In this document: positions 47,353 through 55,362 of the stretch, in pieces
How the letters are laid out: every line of letters starts with the position of its first letter
Numbering within the stretch: position 1 is the stretch's first letter
Source: Pollenia angustigena
Taxonomy: Eukaryota; Arthropoda; Insecta; Diptera; Polleniidae
NCBI GenBank assembly: GCA_930367215.1
Contig: OV884059.1
Span: 239,939,803-240,003,802, forward strand
Direction of reading: 5' to 3'
Length of the DNA stretch: 64,000 nt
The notes under the pieces: model-generated
What the model saw: the letters and a program-made list of their open reading frames with translations, nothing else
Databases searched by the model: none
What the model was told of the DNA's origin: nothing
Program-made: the position numbers and the translations under genes

Positions 47353-47700
47353 ATGGACTCCTCTAAAAATTTAATAAATAAATTTAATTCTCTTGGATAT
47401 AACAAATCCTTATTACATATTAAGGATCTTATAATGTCAGCTAAATATGTAATTATAAATGCAAGCAGAGTAACAACAAAATATGGTTCCACAATAAAAA
47501 TTGAGCTGGAGGATAATGTATTATTTTTACCATATCGCTATAATACGCTAAGTGACGAAGATGTTAAGAACTTATCTTCTGGAGCATATCTTATATCAAA
47601 GGAAGGAGAGAAAAACTTACGATTGAAAGCATTAGAAGAGGGTGATATCTTTATATCCAATTCTAGATACCCCATATACGCCAACTTTAACAATTATTAA
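47353..47700 (+). CDS. Small Polinton protein, possibly OB-fold DNA-binding
   Basis: 115 residues from the first ATG of the frame. It reads LLHIKDLIMSAKYVIINASR, VTTKYGSTIKIELEDNVLFLP and ends with short basic and aromatic segments. Alternating beta-type strands with the TKYGxxIxxELED-xxFLP pattern recall small single-stranded-DNA-binding-like proteins that recur in insect Polintons; this comes from memory and I cannot confirm the fold. A TATATAAAAA box lies at about 47237-47246, roughly 110 bp upstream. The frame is intact. It is followed by 110 bp of AT-rich DNA and then the convergent protease gene. Confidence 0.6.
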   Translation: MDSSKNLINKFNSLGYNKSLLHIKDLIMSAKYVIINASRVTTKYGSTIKIELEDNVLFLPYRYNTLSDEDVKNLSSGAYLISKEGEKNLRLKALEEGDIFISNSRYPIYANFNNY

Positions 47701-47811
47701 AATTTATTTTAACAATAAATAATAATGTGTATCCATATAATAATAAATTATATTATATTAAATAATTAAATAAAAAATATTGTTTTTCTTTTTATAATAA
47801 TTTCAATTGTT

Positions 47812-48178
47812 TTATTTGTTAATTTCTTTTTCAGTTATTTTATACAAAAATTCAAGACATAAATGTCCACAATTAAATGAATCATAGTTTTGATGTTGAT
47901 TATAGTTATATTTTATATTTCCTCCTAGGTAATCAACTAGCTCCACTGGTGGTTGTAAATTTCCAAAACTATCATAATATTCTATTTGTTTATTATTTTT
48001 ATAGTAAGCTACCCAATGTGTACCATTGCCGATTGTAGAATCCAAATTAATCACTCCACATTCAATATTTCTGGGATGTTTTGGTATTGAGTCTATCATG
48101 AAAATTCCTCTAAAGTGTGGTATATTTTTTGAGAATTTTCGTATATCAATATCAGTCAATGGTCTTTTGGGTAGCTTC
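47812..48178 (-). CDS. Adenovirus-type cysteine protease (maturation protease)
   Basis: A C48/Ulp1-like papain-fold protease related to adenain, which cleaves capsid proteins during maturation. Catalytic features are in order: His in GTHWVAYY, Asp in YYDSFGNLQPP, the oxyanion Gln in NQHQNYDSF and the nucleophile Cys in NCGHLCLEF. Length is about 120 residues, usual for Polinton copies. No ATG is available near the expected N-terminus: the frame opens after a TGA at about 48203, passes KKLPKRPLTDID and has only a TTG at 48159 before the conserved part. Either the start codon has been lost or initiation is non-standard. It overlaps the end of the upstream minus-strand PLA2 gene. Confidence 0.85.
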
Positions 48179-48179
48179 T

Positions 48180-49019
48180 TTAGAAGTTTTTTGCCTTTTC
48201 TTCATAAGTTAATCCATATCCTTTCTTATATGGTTTAAGATAAAGTCCTTTACCCATTGCTATGGCTCCCATATTCTTATTGTGTCTAGTCGCTTCATCA
48301 AGTTGAAGTTTAGCATTTTTTGCTGCATTAACTGCTTTTGCTATGTTAGCACCTCCACTAGATAGGGTTCCAATTACACCTAATGCAGTTAATATTGGTA
48401 TTAATGGTAAAACACCTCCAATTTTTGGAACACGTATTATACGTGGTATTACAATTTCCGATTTTTTTCCCTTTACGGATTTCTTAATGGTTTTGCGTGC
48501 AATCTTAATAGCACTATTAAGATCTGTTGGTTTTGTTTTTTTCAAAATTTTTGTTGTTGCTTTTATCGTTGAATTGAATAGTTGTCTTCCATTAACTTTT
48601 TTTGATTTTGATTGTCTATTATTATGGCTTTGCTTAGTCATACCCATACCGAATTTAGTTTTTGCTTTCATTGCGTTAGTAACTAAATATGCAAATGATT
48701 TTTCTGGAAGACTGATATTTTTTGAAAGTACTCGTTCCCAAGCTCTATTCTCAAGAATTTTATCAGCTTGATGTCTAATATTTAAATCTTTACTTTATGA
48801 ATAAGAAATAATATCGTGTTCTTTGCATGCAGCGTCTAATAGATTTATTCCTTTATCACCTCGTTCTAAACGTTTTTGTAATTTCGTTCCAGGACCACAA
48901 TATTGATAACCAGGAAGATGTATTTCGAAAGGAAGTGAATTTACCAATTTATTAATTAAACCTCCTCCTCCTCTGACGGTTTTATTGCAATTAACTTTGT
49001 TGTTAAAACGTATTACCAT
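48180..49019 (-). pseudogene. Phospholipase A2-containing minor virion protein, one in-frame stop
   Basis: Two collinear segments lie in the same frame: 49019-48795 and 48671-48180, joined by readable sequence but cut by a single TAA at 48795-48797. The first has a Gly-rich stretch (GGGG), then a parvovirus-VP1-like PLA2: YCGPGT (residues 40-45, calcium loop) and LDAACKEHD (residues 61-69, catalytic His-Asp). The second is basic (KKTKPTD, KTIKKSVKGKKSE), then hydrophobic (IPILTALGVIGTLSSGG, similar to membrane-active adenovirus core or pVI-like proteins) and ends with YLKPYKKGYGL. Such a protein would breach membranes on entry. The stop separates the active site from the tail, so the product is truncated unless read through. 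Confidence 0.8.
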
Positions 49020-49036
49020 TTTATATTATTTCATCC

Positions 49037-49045
49037 TATAAAAAG
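49037..49045 (+). promoter_or_regulatory. Possible TATA box between divergent PLA2 and ATPase genes
   Basis: TATAAAAAG in the 59-bp gap between the divergent starts at 49019 and 49079. It is only 42 bp from the ATPase ATG, so the leader would be very short. Confidence 0.3.
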
Positions 49046-49078
49046 CATAATATTTAATTATTTAATTCAGTTATAAAG

Positions 49079-49765
49079 ATGCGTTTAATAAAACAACATA
49101 AAAATATTTTTGTTCGCAATACTGATTCTTCAACGAATATAAAATCAAAGATTAGACATAGTTTTATATTACCGAATTCAATTCGTGCGCTAATTGTAGG
49201 TCCTTCAAATTGTGGAAAGACTAACGTTATGATTAGCTTACTAGAAAGTTCTAATGGATTGAAATTTGAAAACATCTATTTATACTCAAAATCACTTTTC
49301 CAACCAAAGTATGAATATTTAAAAAAATTAATATCGCCAATTCAAGGAATGGGGTTTTATACGTTTTCAGATAATGATTCCGTAAAACCTCCTGATGAAG
49401 CACAAAACAATTCAGTTATGATATTCGATGATGTTGCATGTGAAAAACAAAACAATATACGTGCATATTTTTGTATAGGTAGACATAAAAATATAGACTC
49501 ATTCTACTTATGCCAAACATATACAAGAATTCCTAAACATTTAATAAGAGATAATGCTAATATGATTATTATGTTTATGCAAGATGAAATGAATATGAAA
49601 CATATTTATGCTGATCATGTCGGTAGCGATATGAGTTACGAAAAGTTTCGTGAAATTTGTAGAGAATGTTGGAAGGATAAATATGGATTTTTGGTTATAA
49701 GTAAAGATGATGATTTGAATAATGGAAGATATAGAAAGCAGTTTGATTATTTTATAACATTATAA
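49079..49765 (+). CDS. Genome-packaging ATPase (FtsK/HerA, A32-like)
   Basis: 228 residues from the first ATG. Walker A is LIVGPSNCGKTNVM (residues about 39-52) and Walker B is NSVMIFDDVACE (about 111-122), followed by the sensor-like region with YFCIGRHKNIDSFYLCQTYT. This matches the A32-type packaging ATPase conserved in Polintons, virophages and large DNA viruses, which pumps DNA into the capsid. The C-terminus is Asp/Arg-rich (KDDDLNNGRYRKQFDYF), typical for the insect copies. Intact. It is divergent from the PLA2 gene. Confidence 0.93.
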   Translation: MRLIKQHKNIFVRNTDSSTNIKSKIRHSFILPNSIRALIVGPSNCGKTNVMISLLESSNGLKFENIYLYSKSLFQPKYEYLKKLISPIQGMGFYTFSDNDSVKPPDEAQNNSVMIFDDVACEKQNNIRAYFCIGRHKNIDSFYLCQTYTRIPKHLIRDNANMIIMFMQDEMNMKHIYADHVGSDMSYEKFREICRECWKDKYGFLVISKDDDLNNGRYRKQFDYFITL

Positions 49766-49869
49766 ATTCGAGAATATATTACATACCATTATTAGTATAT
49801 CATCAACCTTTCAAGATATTACAACAGCAACAACAACAAGAAAACGCCTTGTTACCCAACGAAAAAAAA

Positions 49870-50829
49870 ATGAATGAAAAAGTTTTAAAAGAGCTAGTTA
49901 AAACAAGAAATGTCTTAAAGAAGAAATTTCGCAGTATAAAAATTGGTGAAGCTGATACTCGTGAACAACTTAAAGATACATTTAAACCCATAACAGAACC
50001 TTTGAAAAATTTTATTAATAATTCGAAAAATACCAGAGTAAATTTAAAAATTGAAAAGAATAAAATTAAAAATGAATCAAAACAACAACAACAACAAGAA
50101 CAATTTAAACCAGATTCAAGTATTCCAATTATAAAACGAGAAAAAAATATATTATCTACTACTGCAAGTAACTCTGAAGATTATGATGATGATGATTTTT
50201 ATTCTCAACCAGAAACAGAAAATCTAAATAGTAACATAAATTTTAATGATTTGTTATATCTAGAAAAAAGACATGAATTAGATACACTATATGGAATACA
50301 TAAAGATTCAAACAATGAATGGAAATTTGGTGATAGTAACATTAAATTTAATGAAGATAAGATTCAAGTTGGAAATCAAATATGGGCACTCACTCCAGGT
50401 TTATTTTCATTAATGTTTCAAAAAATACCAAAAAACTATGATAAATCCGAGTTAGATATTTATAAAAAGATATTAATTAATACTAATGCCTATAAAAGGG
50501 GTTATGCCATAGATGGTAACATAAGGGGTACAAGAGCATATAAATACAGAAATATTATTAGAAAATTGATTAAACCTAAGAACTCATATACCACAATACC
50601 GCAATCACCCACTTCATCTGATACATCAACAACAAAAGAAAATTATATGGGAAGTGGGTTAATGGATTACAATTCAAATAAACCAAACTATATATACTGG
50701 GATGATCCAAATGAGTTGATAGATCGACTTAGACTCCTGCTCGCATCACAAGCTGCAGGTCACAGCAATCATAATAACGAAATTGTGTCTATTATTGAAG
50801 AATTATACGAAGCTAACATTATTGAATAA
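49870..50829 (+). CDS. Conserved Polinton protein of unknown function (DUF8207-like)
   Basis: 319 residues from the ATG at 49870; the frame opens 21 nt earlier at a TTG. The N-terminal 60 residues are a basic, coiled-coil-prone helix (LKELVKTRNVLKKKF, GEADTREQLKDTFKPI). A low-complexity linker follows (KQQQQQEQF, DYDDDDFY), then a compact domain with WKFGDSNIKF, IWALTPGLFSLMFQKIP, IYKKILINTNAYKRGY and a C-terminal motif YIYWDDPNELIDRLRLLLAS and IVSIIEELYE. Proteins with this tail are common beside Polinton genes in arthropods; I recall the name DUF8207 but could not check it. No catalytic motif. A virion or scaffold role is plausible from position among capsid genes. Confidence 0.75.
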   Translation: MNEKVLKELVKTRNVLKKKFRSIKIGEADTREQLKDTFKPITEPLKNFINNSKNTRVNLKIEKNKIKNESKQQQQQEQFKPDSSIPIIKREKNILSTTASNSEDYDDDDFYSQPETENLNSNINFNDLLYLEKRHELDTLYGIHKDSNNEWKFGDSNIKFNEDKIQVGNQIWALTPGLFSLMFQKIPKNYDKSELDIYKKILINTNAYKRGYAIDGNIRGTRAYKYRNIIRKLIKPKNSYTTIPQSPTSSDTSTTKENYMGSGLMDYNSNKPNYIYWDDPNELIDRLRLLLASQAAGHSNHNNEIVSIIEELYEANIIE

Positions 50830-50850
50830 CTATTAAATTAACACAAAACA

Positions 50851-51218
50851 ATGTCTATTGATAAATTTGGACATTACATTAATGATACAAGTGATATAAT
50901 TTCTATGAAGAATGCACCTAAACTGTTTGGGTTCTTTATGGATAGAGATAACAACATTGACGTTCAAAACAAAAGAATCAAACATATGTCGAATGCTTTG
51001 GAAGAAAACGATGGTGTCATAAAATGTTTTTACAATCTCAAATTGAAAAAACAGAGAAGGAGATAATGGATCAATTAAACAAGAATATTAATGAAGTTTA
51101 TCAAATAATAGAGAAAATTAAAAAAGATTTTGAAAGAAGAATGAAGATCTTGAATCAGAAACTATATAACAGGCTTGATATTAAAAATAAAGAACAGGAG
51201 ATTACTATATTCCCTTAA
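50851..51218 (+). pseudogene. Fibre-like protein, frameshifted
   Basis: Two overlapping frames, 50851-51066 and 51024-51218. The first begins MSIDKFGHYIND and contains NIDVQNKRIKHMSNALEEND, the pattern seen in small tail-fibre-like proteins (DxxNKRIxNxxxPxxxxDAV). The second supplies a coiled-coil segment (IEKTEKEIMDQLNKNI, IIEKIKKDFERRMKI). The logical continuation moves from the first to the second frame near 51030, so a frameshift has occurred. A further frame change near 51200 may have cut the last residues, which run into the integrase start. Likely a virion surface or fibre protein; not certain. Confidence 0.6.
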
Positions 51219-51239
51219 GTAAAGAAGGTAAACCAAATA

Positions 51240-52163
51240 ATGCATTCAAGAAAAAGAGAATTAGTAAATGAACTTCATAAACCAGCTCGAAAAAATTTCA
51301 TACGTCGAAGAGTTGTAATGAAAGGTATAGATGATCTCTGGCAAGCTGATTTAGTTGAAATGGGGAACTATTCTACATATAATAAAAAATATCGTTATTT
51401 ATTAACTATCATTGATACTTTTTCAAAGTTTGCATGGGGTGTTGCACTTGAAACAAAAACAGCAACTGAAGTATTTCAAGCAATGGAAAGTATTTTAAAA
51501 TTAGGTCGAGTTCCCAAAAACTTGCATACTGATGATGGTAAAGAATTTTTCAATAAAAAATTTAAAACCCTCATGGACAACCACAATATCAATCACTATT
51601 CAACATATAGTATAATGAAAGCCTCAATAATAGAACGATTTAATCGAACTCTAAAAGGAATGATGTGGAAAGAATTTAGTTTTAATGGATCATATTATTG
51701 GCTTGATATTTACAAAGATCTAATTAATAAATATAATAGAAAAGTTCATCGCACCATTAAAATGGCACCAATAGATGTAAATTCTAAAAACGAAATGAAG
51801 TTATTGAAAACAATCTACAATCATCTAAAAATATATAAAAAATCTAAATTTAATGTTGGAGATTATGTACGCATAAGTAAATATAAACACATTTTTGAAA
51901 AAGGTTATACTCCCAATTGGACAACAGAAATTTTTAAAATTAAAACAGTAAAAGTTACCTTTCCCTCGACATATATATTGGAAGACTATCAAGACAATCC
52001 AATTAAAGGCGGTTTCTATGATGATGAACTTACAAAAACTCGATTTCCTAATACATATCTTGTTGAAAAAATTCTTAAAACTAAAGGAGAAATGGTCTAT
52101 GTAAAATGGTTAGGATTTTCTAATCAACATAATTCTTGGATTAATAGAAATGATATATTATAG
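51240..52163 (+). CDS. Retroviral-type integrase with C-terminal chromodomain
   Basis: 307 residues. The DDE core: D37 in LWQADLVEM, D98 in HTDDGKEFF and E132 in IIERFNRTLK, with 33 residues between the last two, as usual for Polinton integrases. The HYSTYSIMKASI stretch before the Glu is a family signature. After the core comes an SH3-like region (FNVGDYVRISKYKHIFEKGY) and then a chromodomain (YLVEKILKTKG, YVKWLGFSNQHNSWI) that may direct integration to chromatin. The N-terminal zinc-binding domain of longer family members is missing, and the start ATG overlaps the end of the fibre-like gene. It makes the 6-bp duplication seen at the ends. Confidence 0.93.
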   Translation: MHSRKRELVNELHKPARKNFIRRRVVMKGIDDLWQADLVEMGNYSTYNKKYRYLLTIIDTFSKFAWGVALETKTATEVFQAMESILKLGRVPKNLHTDDGKEFFNKKFKTLMDNHNINHYSTYSIMKASIIERFNRTLKGMMWKEFSFNGSYYWLDIYKDLINKYNRKVHRTIKMAPIDVNSKNEMKLLKTIYNHLKIYKKSKFNVGDYVRISKYKHIFEKGYTPNWTTEIFKIKTVKVTFPSTYILEDYQDNPIKGGFYDDELTKTRFPNTYLVEKILKTKGEMVYVKWLGFSNQHNSWINRNDIL

Positions 52164-52309
52164 TTTGTAAGAGTAGATATAATAATAAAATTAGTATGTA
52201 AGAGTTAATGTATTATTTTGTAAGAAAAGAAAAAAAAATATATGTAAATAAATTGTTTTTAAATAAAGAATATTATGCTTTTTACTTTATTTGTAATTCA
52301 ACAGTCGAA

Positions 52310-52996
52310 ATGTCAATAACTCTAACGTTAAGCTCTAACTCATCAGAGTTGACAGCTAACTATTTTCCTCCAATTGAGTTGAATGGAAAATATGAATGTG
52401 CACTTACAGATTTTCACTCATATAATAGTATTCCAAATATAGACGTATATAATAATATGTTTCATATTGGCGAACAAGTAATTCAAATTCTGGTTGGATC
52501 TTATGAATTGAAGGATTTAGTTGATTATATTAAAGGACAATATCATCGATATAGTCCTCAAAATAAACTTATCATTGAAGCTAATAATAATACAATGCAA
52601 GTTAGAATAAAAAACTCTAATGATCCAATATACTTTAATAAGGAAAATACTATTGGCAAGCTTTTGGGATTTAAAGAAAATATTCTATTACCTAATAAAG
52701 AATATTATTCAGATCTTCCAGTTAATATTTTTAAAGTTAATCTTTTACGTATTGAGAGTAATATAGCTGTCAACACATACATGAATAACTCCCAAGCACA
52801 TACTTTGCATGAGTTTGCCATTAATGTCCCACCTGGCTATAAAATAGATGAAATTCCTAGGAATCTCATTTATTTACCAATCAACTGTCGAGAGATAAAC
52901 ACCCTTACTCTGCGAGTGGTTGATCAAGACGGTGATTTACTTAATTTCCGAGGAGAGGAAATTACAATTCGAATACATTTGAGACTAATAAAATAA
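52310..52996 (+). CDS. Minor capsid (penton-like, single jelly-roll) protein
   Basis: 228 residues from the ATG at 52310. The frame extends to 52208, but the first 34 residues are low-complexity, basic and aromatic and do not match the family, while MSITLTLSSNSSELTANYFP is the expected beginning. Motifs recurrent in insect Polinton pentons include YFPPIELNGKYECALTDF, NTIGKLLGF, and near the end LIYLPINC, LTLRVVDQDGDLLNFRGEEI and a final beta strand. It would form capsid vertices. Its TAA overlaps the next ATG by one base (TAATG). Confidence 0.83.
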   Translation: MSITLTLSSNSSELTANYFPPIELNGKYECALTDFHSYNSIPNIDVYNNMFHIGEQVIQILVGSYELKDLVDYIKGQYHRYSPQNKLIIEANNNTMQVRIKNSNDPIYFNKENTIGKLLGFKENILLPNKEYYSDLPVNIFKVNLLRIESNIAVNTYMNNSQAHTLHEFAINVPPGYKIDEIPRNLIYLPINCREINTLTLRVVDQDGDLLNFRGEEITIRIHLRLIK

Positions 52997-53166
52997 TGAT
53001 AATTTACAATAAGAAAACATCTAAAAACCAATTATCACAGTCATCATCTTCTAACAAAATATTGAAAAATAAATTAAATTTAAAGAGTTCATTAAAATAT
53101 ATAAACTTAACAGAATCAAATAAAGAATTTCTTAAATCATTAAATTTAAAATTGAAGAAACCATGA
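52996..53166 (+). CDS. 56-residue Polinton protein between penton and major capsid genes
   Basis: This small frame begins at ATG 52996 and ends at TGA 53164-53166. It starts inside the penton stop (TAATG) and ends inside the capsid start (ATGA). It is Lys/Asn/Ser-rich with MIIYNKKTSKNQL at the start, a poly-Ser patch and a conserved-looking tail (NLTESNKEFLKSLNLKLKK). Similar short proteins ending in a KxFLxSLxLK motif recur at this place in insect Polintons, from memory. No stop interrupts it. Function unknown; the coupling suggests coordinated expression with the capsid proteins. Confidence 0.6.
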   Translation: MIIYNKKTSKNQLSQSSSSNKILKNKLNLKSSLKYINLTESNKEFLKSLNLKLKKP

Positions 53167-54353
53167 GTTCAATAATAGATGTACTGGATAAACCTTTATC
53201 CGATGAAAATATAATTAAAAAGGATTACCATACGTATAGCCCATATTTACAATCTTATAATAATAACGATGAAATTCGTATTACAATACAAAATCAAGAC
53301 TTGTATGTTTTACCGTCGGAAAGTTTTATATATGTAGAAGGATTTGTTAAAGATGAAAGCAATACAAAATTAGTATCTTCTGTAGCCAACTTTAAATTAA
53401 AAAATAATTTTGTAGCACATCTGTTTGATGAAATCCGTTACGAAGTAAATGGTGTTGAAATTGATCAAACGAGACATTTAGGAATATCAAGTACTATTAA
53501 AAATTTGGTTTCACTATCACCAATAGATAGTAATGGAATGCAAAATGCTGGATGGAATAAAATTGATGATATTGTTCTCGTAAATGGATATTTTAATTTT
53601 TATGTACCACTTAAATTGTTTTTGGGATTCGCTGAAGACTATAATAAAATATTATTGAATGCAAAACATGAATTGATTCTATTACGTAATAAAAATGATG
53701 AGGATCTTGTATATTCAACTGTTTCCACCGAAAAGGCTAAATTAACAATTTCAAGTATATCGTGGAGAATTCCTCATGTACAACTATCTGATTTAAGTAA
53801 ATTAAATACTATAAAAATAATAAACAGTGGTACTTCAATACCAATTACATTTAGAAGTTGGGATTGTCATATAATTCCACAACTAAATATGACAACTAAT
53901 CATGTGTGGAATGTTAAGCTGGCGGCAAATAGAGAACGCCCTCGTTTTGTTTTGATTGCATTCCAACATGAAAAGAAATTTCTACACTGCGAATTGAATA
54001 ATTTAAAAGTGCATTTAAATTCAGAGTCTTATCCATATGACGATCTTAACATAAAGTTTAAGAATGAACGTTATGCAATTCTATATGATATGTATTTAAG
54101 ATTTCAAGAAAGCTATTATATGCGAGACTCCCAACCTCTTTTGACATCTCAAGAGTTTAAAAATAATGCTCCAATTATAGTAGTAGATGTAAGCTATCAA
54201 AACGAATCTATAGTTAGTGGACCTATTGATATTAAAATCGAATTTGAAACAGCTACTAATGTTCCAGCAAACACATCAGCTTATTGTATGCTCATTCACG
54301 ATCGAATCATTGAATATATACCATTAAAGGGACAAGTTCGGAAAATTGTATAA
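53163..54353 (+). CDS. Major capsid protein (double jelly-roll)
   Basis: 396 residues, rich in predicted beta strands with few charges clustered. The N-terminal part reads YSPYLQSYNNNDEIRITIQN, then FIYVEGFV, HLFDEIRYEVNGVEIDQTRH and the first jelly-roll; residues after about 200 (SISWRIPHVQLSD, WNVKLAANRERPRFVLIAFQ) form the second. The ending NVPANTSAYCMLIHDRII and Y(I/T)PL is typical of Polinton PY-type capsid proteins. It would assemble into pseudo-hexameric capsomers of an icosahedral particle. The frame is intact, and the start overlaps the preceding small gene. Confidence 0.88.
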   Translation: MSSIIDVLDKPLSDENIIKKDYHTYSPYLQSYNNNDEIRITIQNQDLYVLPSESFIYVEGFVKDESNTKLVSSVANFKLKNNFVAHLFDEIRYEVNGVEIDQTRHLGISSTIKNLVSLSPIDSNGMQNAGWNKIDDIVLVNGYFNFYVPLKLFLGFAEDYNKILLNAKHELILLRNKNDEDLVYSTVSTEKAKLTISSISWRIPHVQLSDLSKLNTIKIINSGTSIPITFRSWDCHIIPQLNMTTNHVWNVKLAANRERPRFVLIAFQHEKKFLHCELNNLKVHLNSESYPYDDLNIKFKNERYAILYDMYLRFQESYYMRDSQPLLTSQEFKNNAPIIVVDVSYQNESIVSGPIDIKIEFETATNVPANTSAYCMLIHDRIIEYIPLKGQVRKIV

Positions 54354-54387
54354 ATCGTAAATCATAAATAAAAAGAAGAAGAAAAAG

Positions 54388-54973
54388 ATGTATTGCAAAC
54401 ACGTTTTCATTGATTTACAAGGTTTTAAACTAAAATCAAACAAATTTATCGTAAAAGAAGTCGCAATTGTTTTCAATTCAAAGGAATATATCAATTTCAT
54501 TATAAAACCACCTTTTGATTTCAATTGTTTATCGCAAAAGGAGCAAAAAGAAGTATATTGGTTAATCAAATATTTTCATCATCTTAAGTGGAATATAGGA
54601 GTAATATCGTTTAAGAGTGTTTGTAATTTCTTAAAAGATAATTTAAAAAATTGCAAAATATATGTTAAAGGAACAGAAAAAAGCAAATGGTTGGAAAAAA
54701 TGCTGCAGTTGAAAGTATTTAATATAGAGGATTTTGGATGTATAAATTTAAAGAAACTTAATGAAAAGTATCCAGAAAACCTGTATTGCAGAAAAAAGCA
54801 AATGGTTGGAAAAAATGCTGCAGTTGAAAGTATTTAATATAGAGGATTTTGGATGTATAAATTTAAAGAAACTTAATGAAAAGTATCCAGAAAACCTGTA
54901 TTGCAGTTATCACAACTATGGAGTTTGCGCCTTGAAAAATGCTATTTTACTTGAAAGAGAAAATCTAATTTAA
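54388..54973 (+). pseudogene. Conserved Polinton protein with exonuclease-like start, broken by tandem duplication
   Basis: The gene starts at 54388 with CKHVFIDLQGFK, similar to the first strand of DEDD exonucleases but with the acidic pair replaced by Asp-x-Gln, then VKEVAIV, a helical region (SQKEQKEVYWLIKYFHH) and KIYVKGTEKSKWLEKMLQ. A 115-bp segment (54674-54788) is duplicated in tandem (54789-54903); because 115 is not a multiple of three, the frame breaks inside the second copy. The second copy in another frame (54761-54973) carries the true C-terminus, with YHNYGVCALKNAILLERE. This family recurs in arthropod Polintons. It is probably catalytically inactive and its role is unknown. Confidence 0.75.
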
Positions 54974-55362
54974 ATAAGAAAAACAATTTTATATTTTTAT
55001 TTCTTTTATCTATATATACAATAAATAAAATCAATAAAAATAAAAAAAAAATCTGGTTGTTTTTAATTTTTATATTATAAATATTTTATTTATTTATTAT
55101 TTATTATGTTTTTTTTATTTTTTCATATAACAATCTTATATTCTAAATAACAATGATTGATTCTTATAAACTATTTAATAAACATTTATATACTTACAAT
55201 CTAAATAACAATGATTGATTCTAATAAAATATTTAATGAACATTTACATACTTATAATCTAAATTACGTTAGTGGAGTTTTAAAAACTATTTTTGAATTA
55301 TATTAAATGTTCATTTGACTCCTTAAAACTACTTATTCTATATTTACATTCTTTTAAACTAC
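54974..55362. other. AT-rich convergent intergenic region with 58-bp repeats
   Basis: CTAAATAACAATGATTGATT occurs at 55143 and 55201, giving two tandem 58-bp units; a shorter repeat with TCTATATTTACATT lies at 55338-55382. It sits between the convergent exonuclease-like and polymerase genes and probably holds both polyadenylation regions (AATAAA at 55020 for the plus strand). Confidence 0.65.

Noticed and set aside
48343..48771. 142-residue plus-strand frame
   Set aside because: Antisense to the PLA2/minor virion gene, hydrophobic only because it mirrors a Lys/Ile-rich protein.
52208..52309. Upstream extension of the penton-like protein
   Set aside because: Low-complexity residues without family similarity; the ATG at 52310 fits the conserved N-terminus.
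54324..54569. Minus-strand frame opposite the exonuclease-like gene
   Set aside because: Shadow of the real plus-strand gene.
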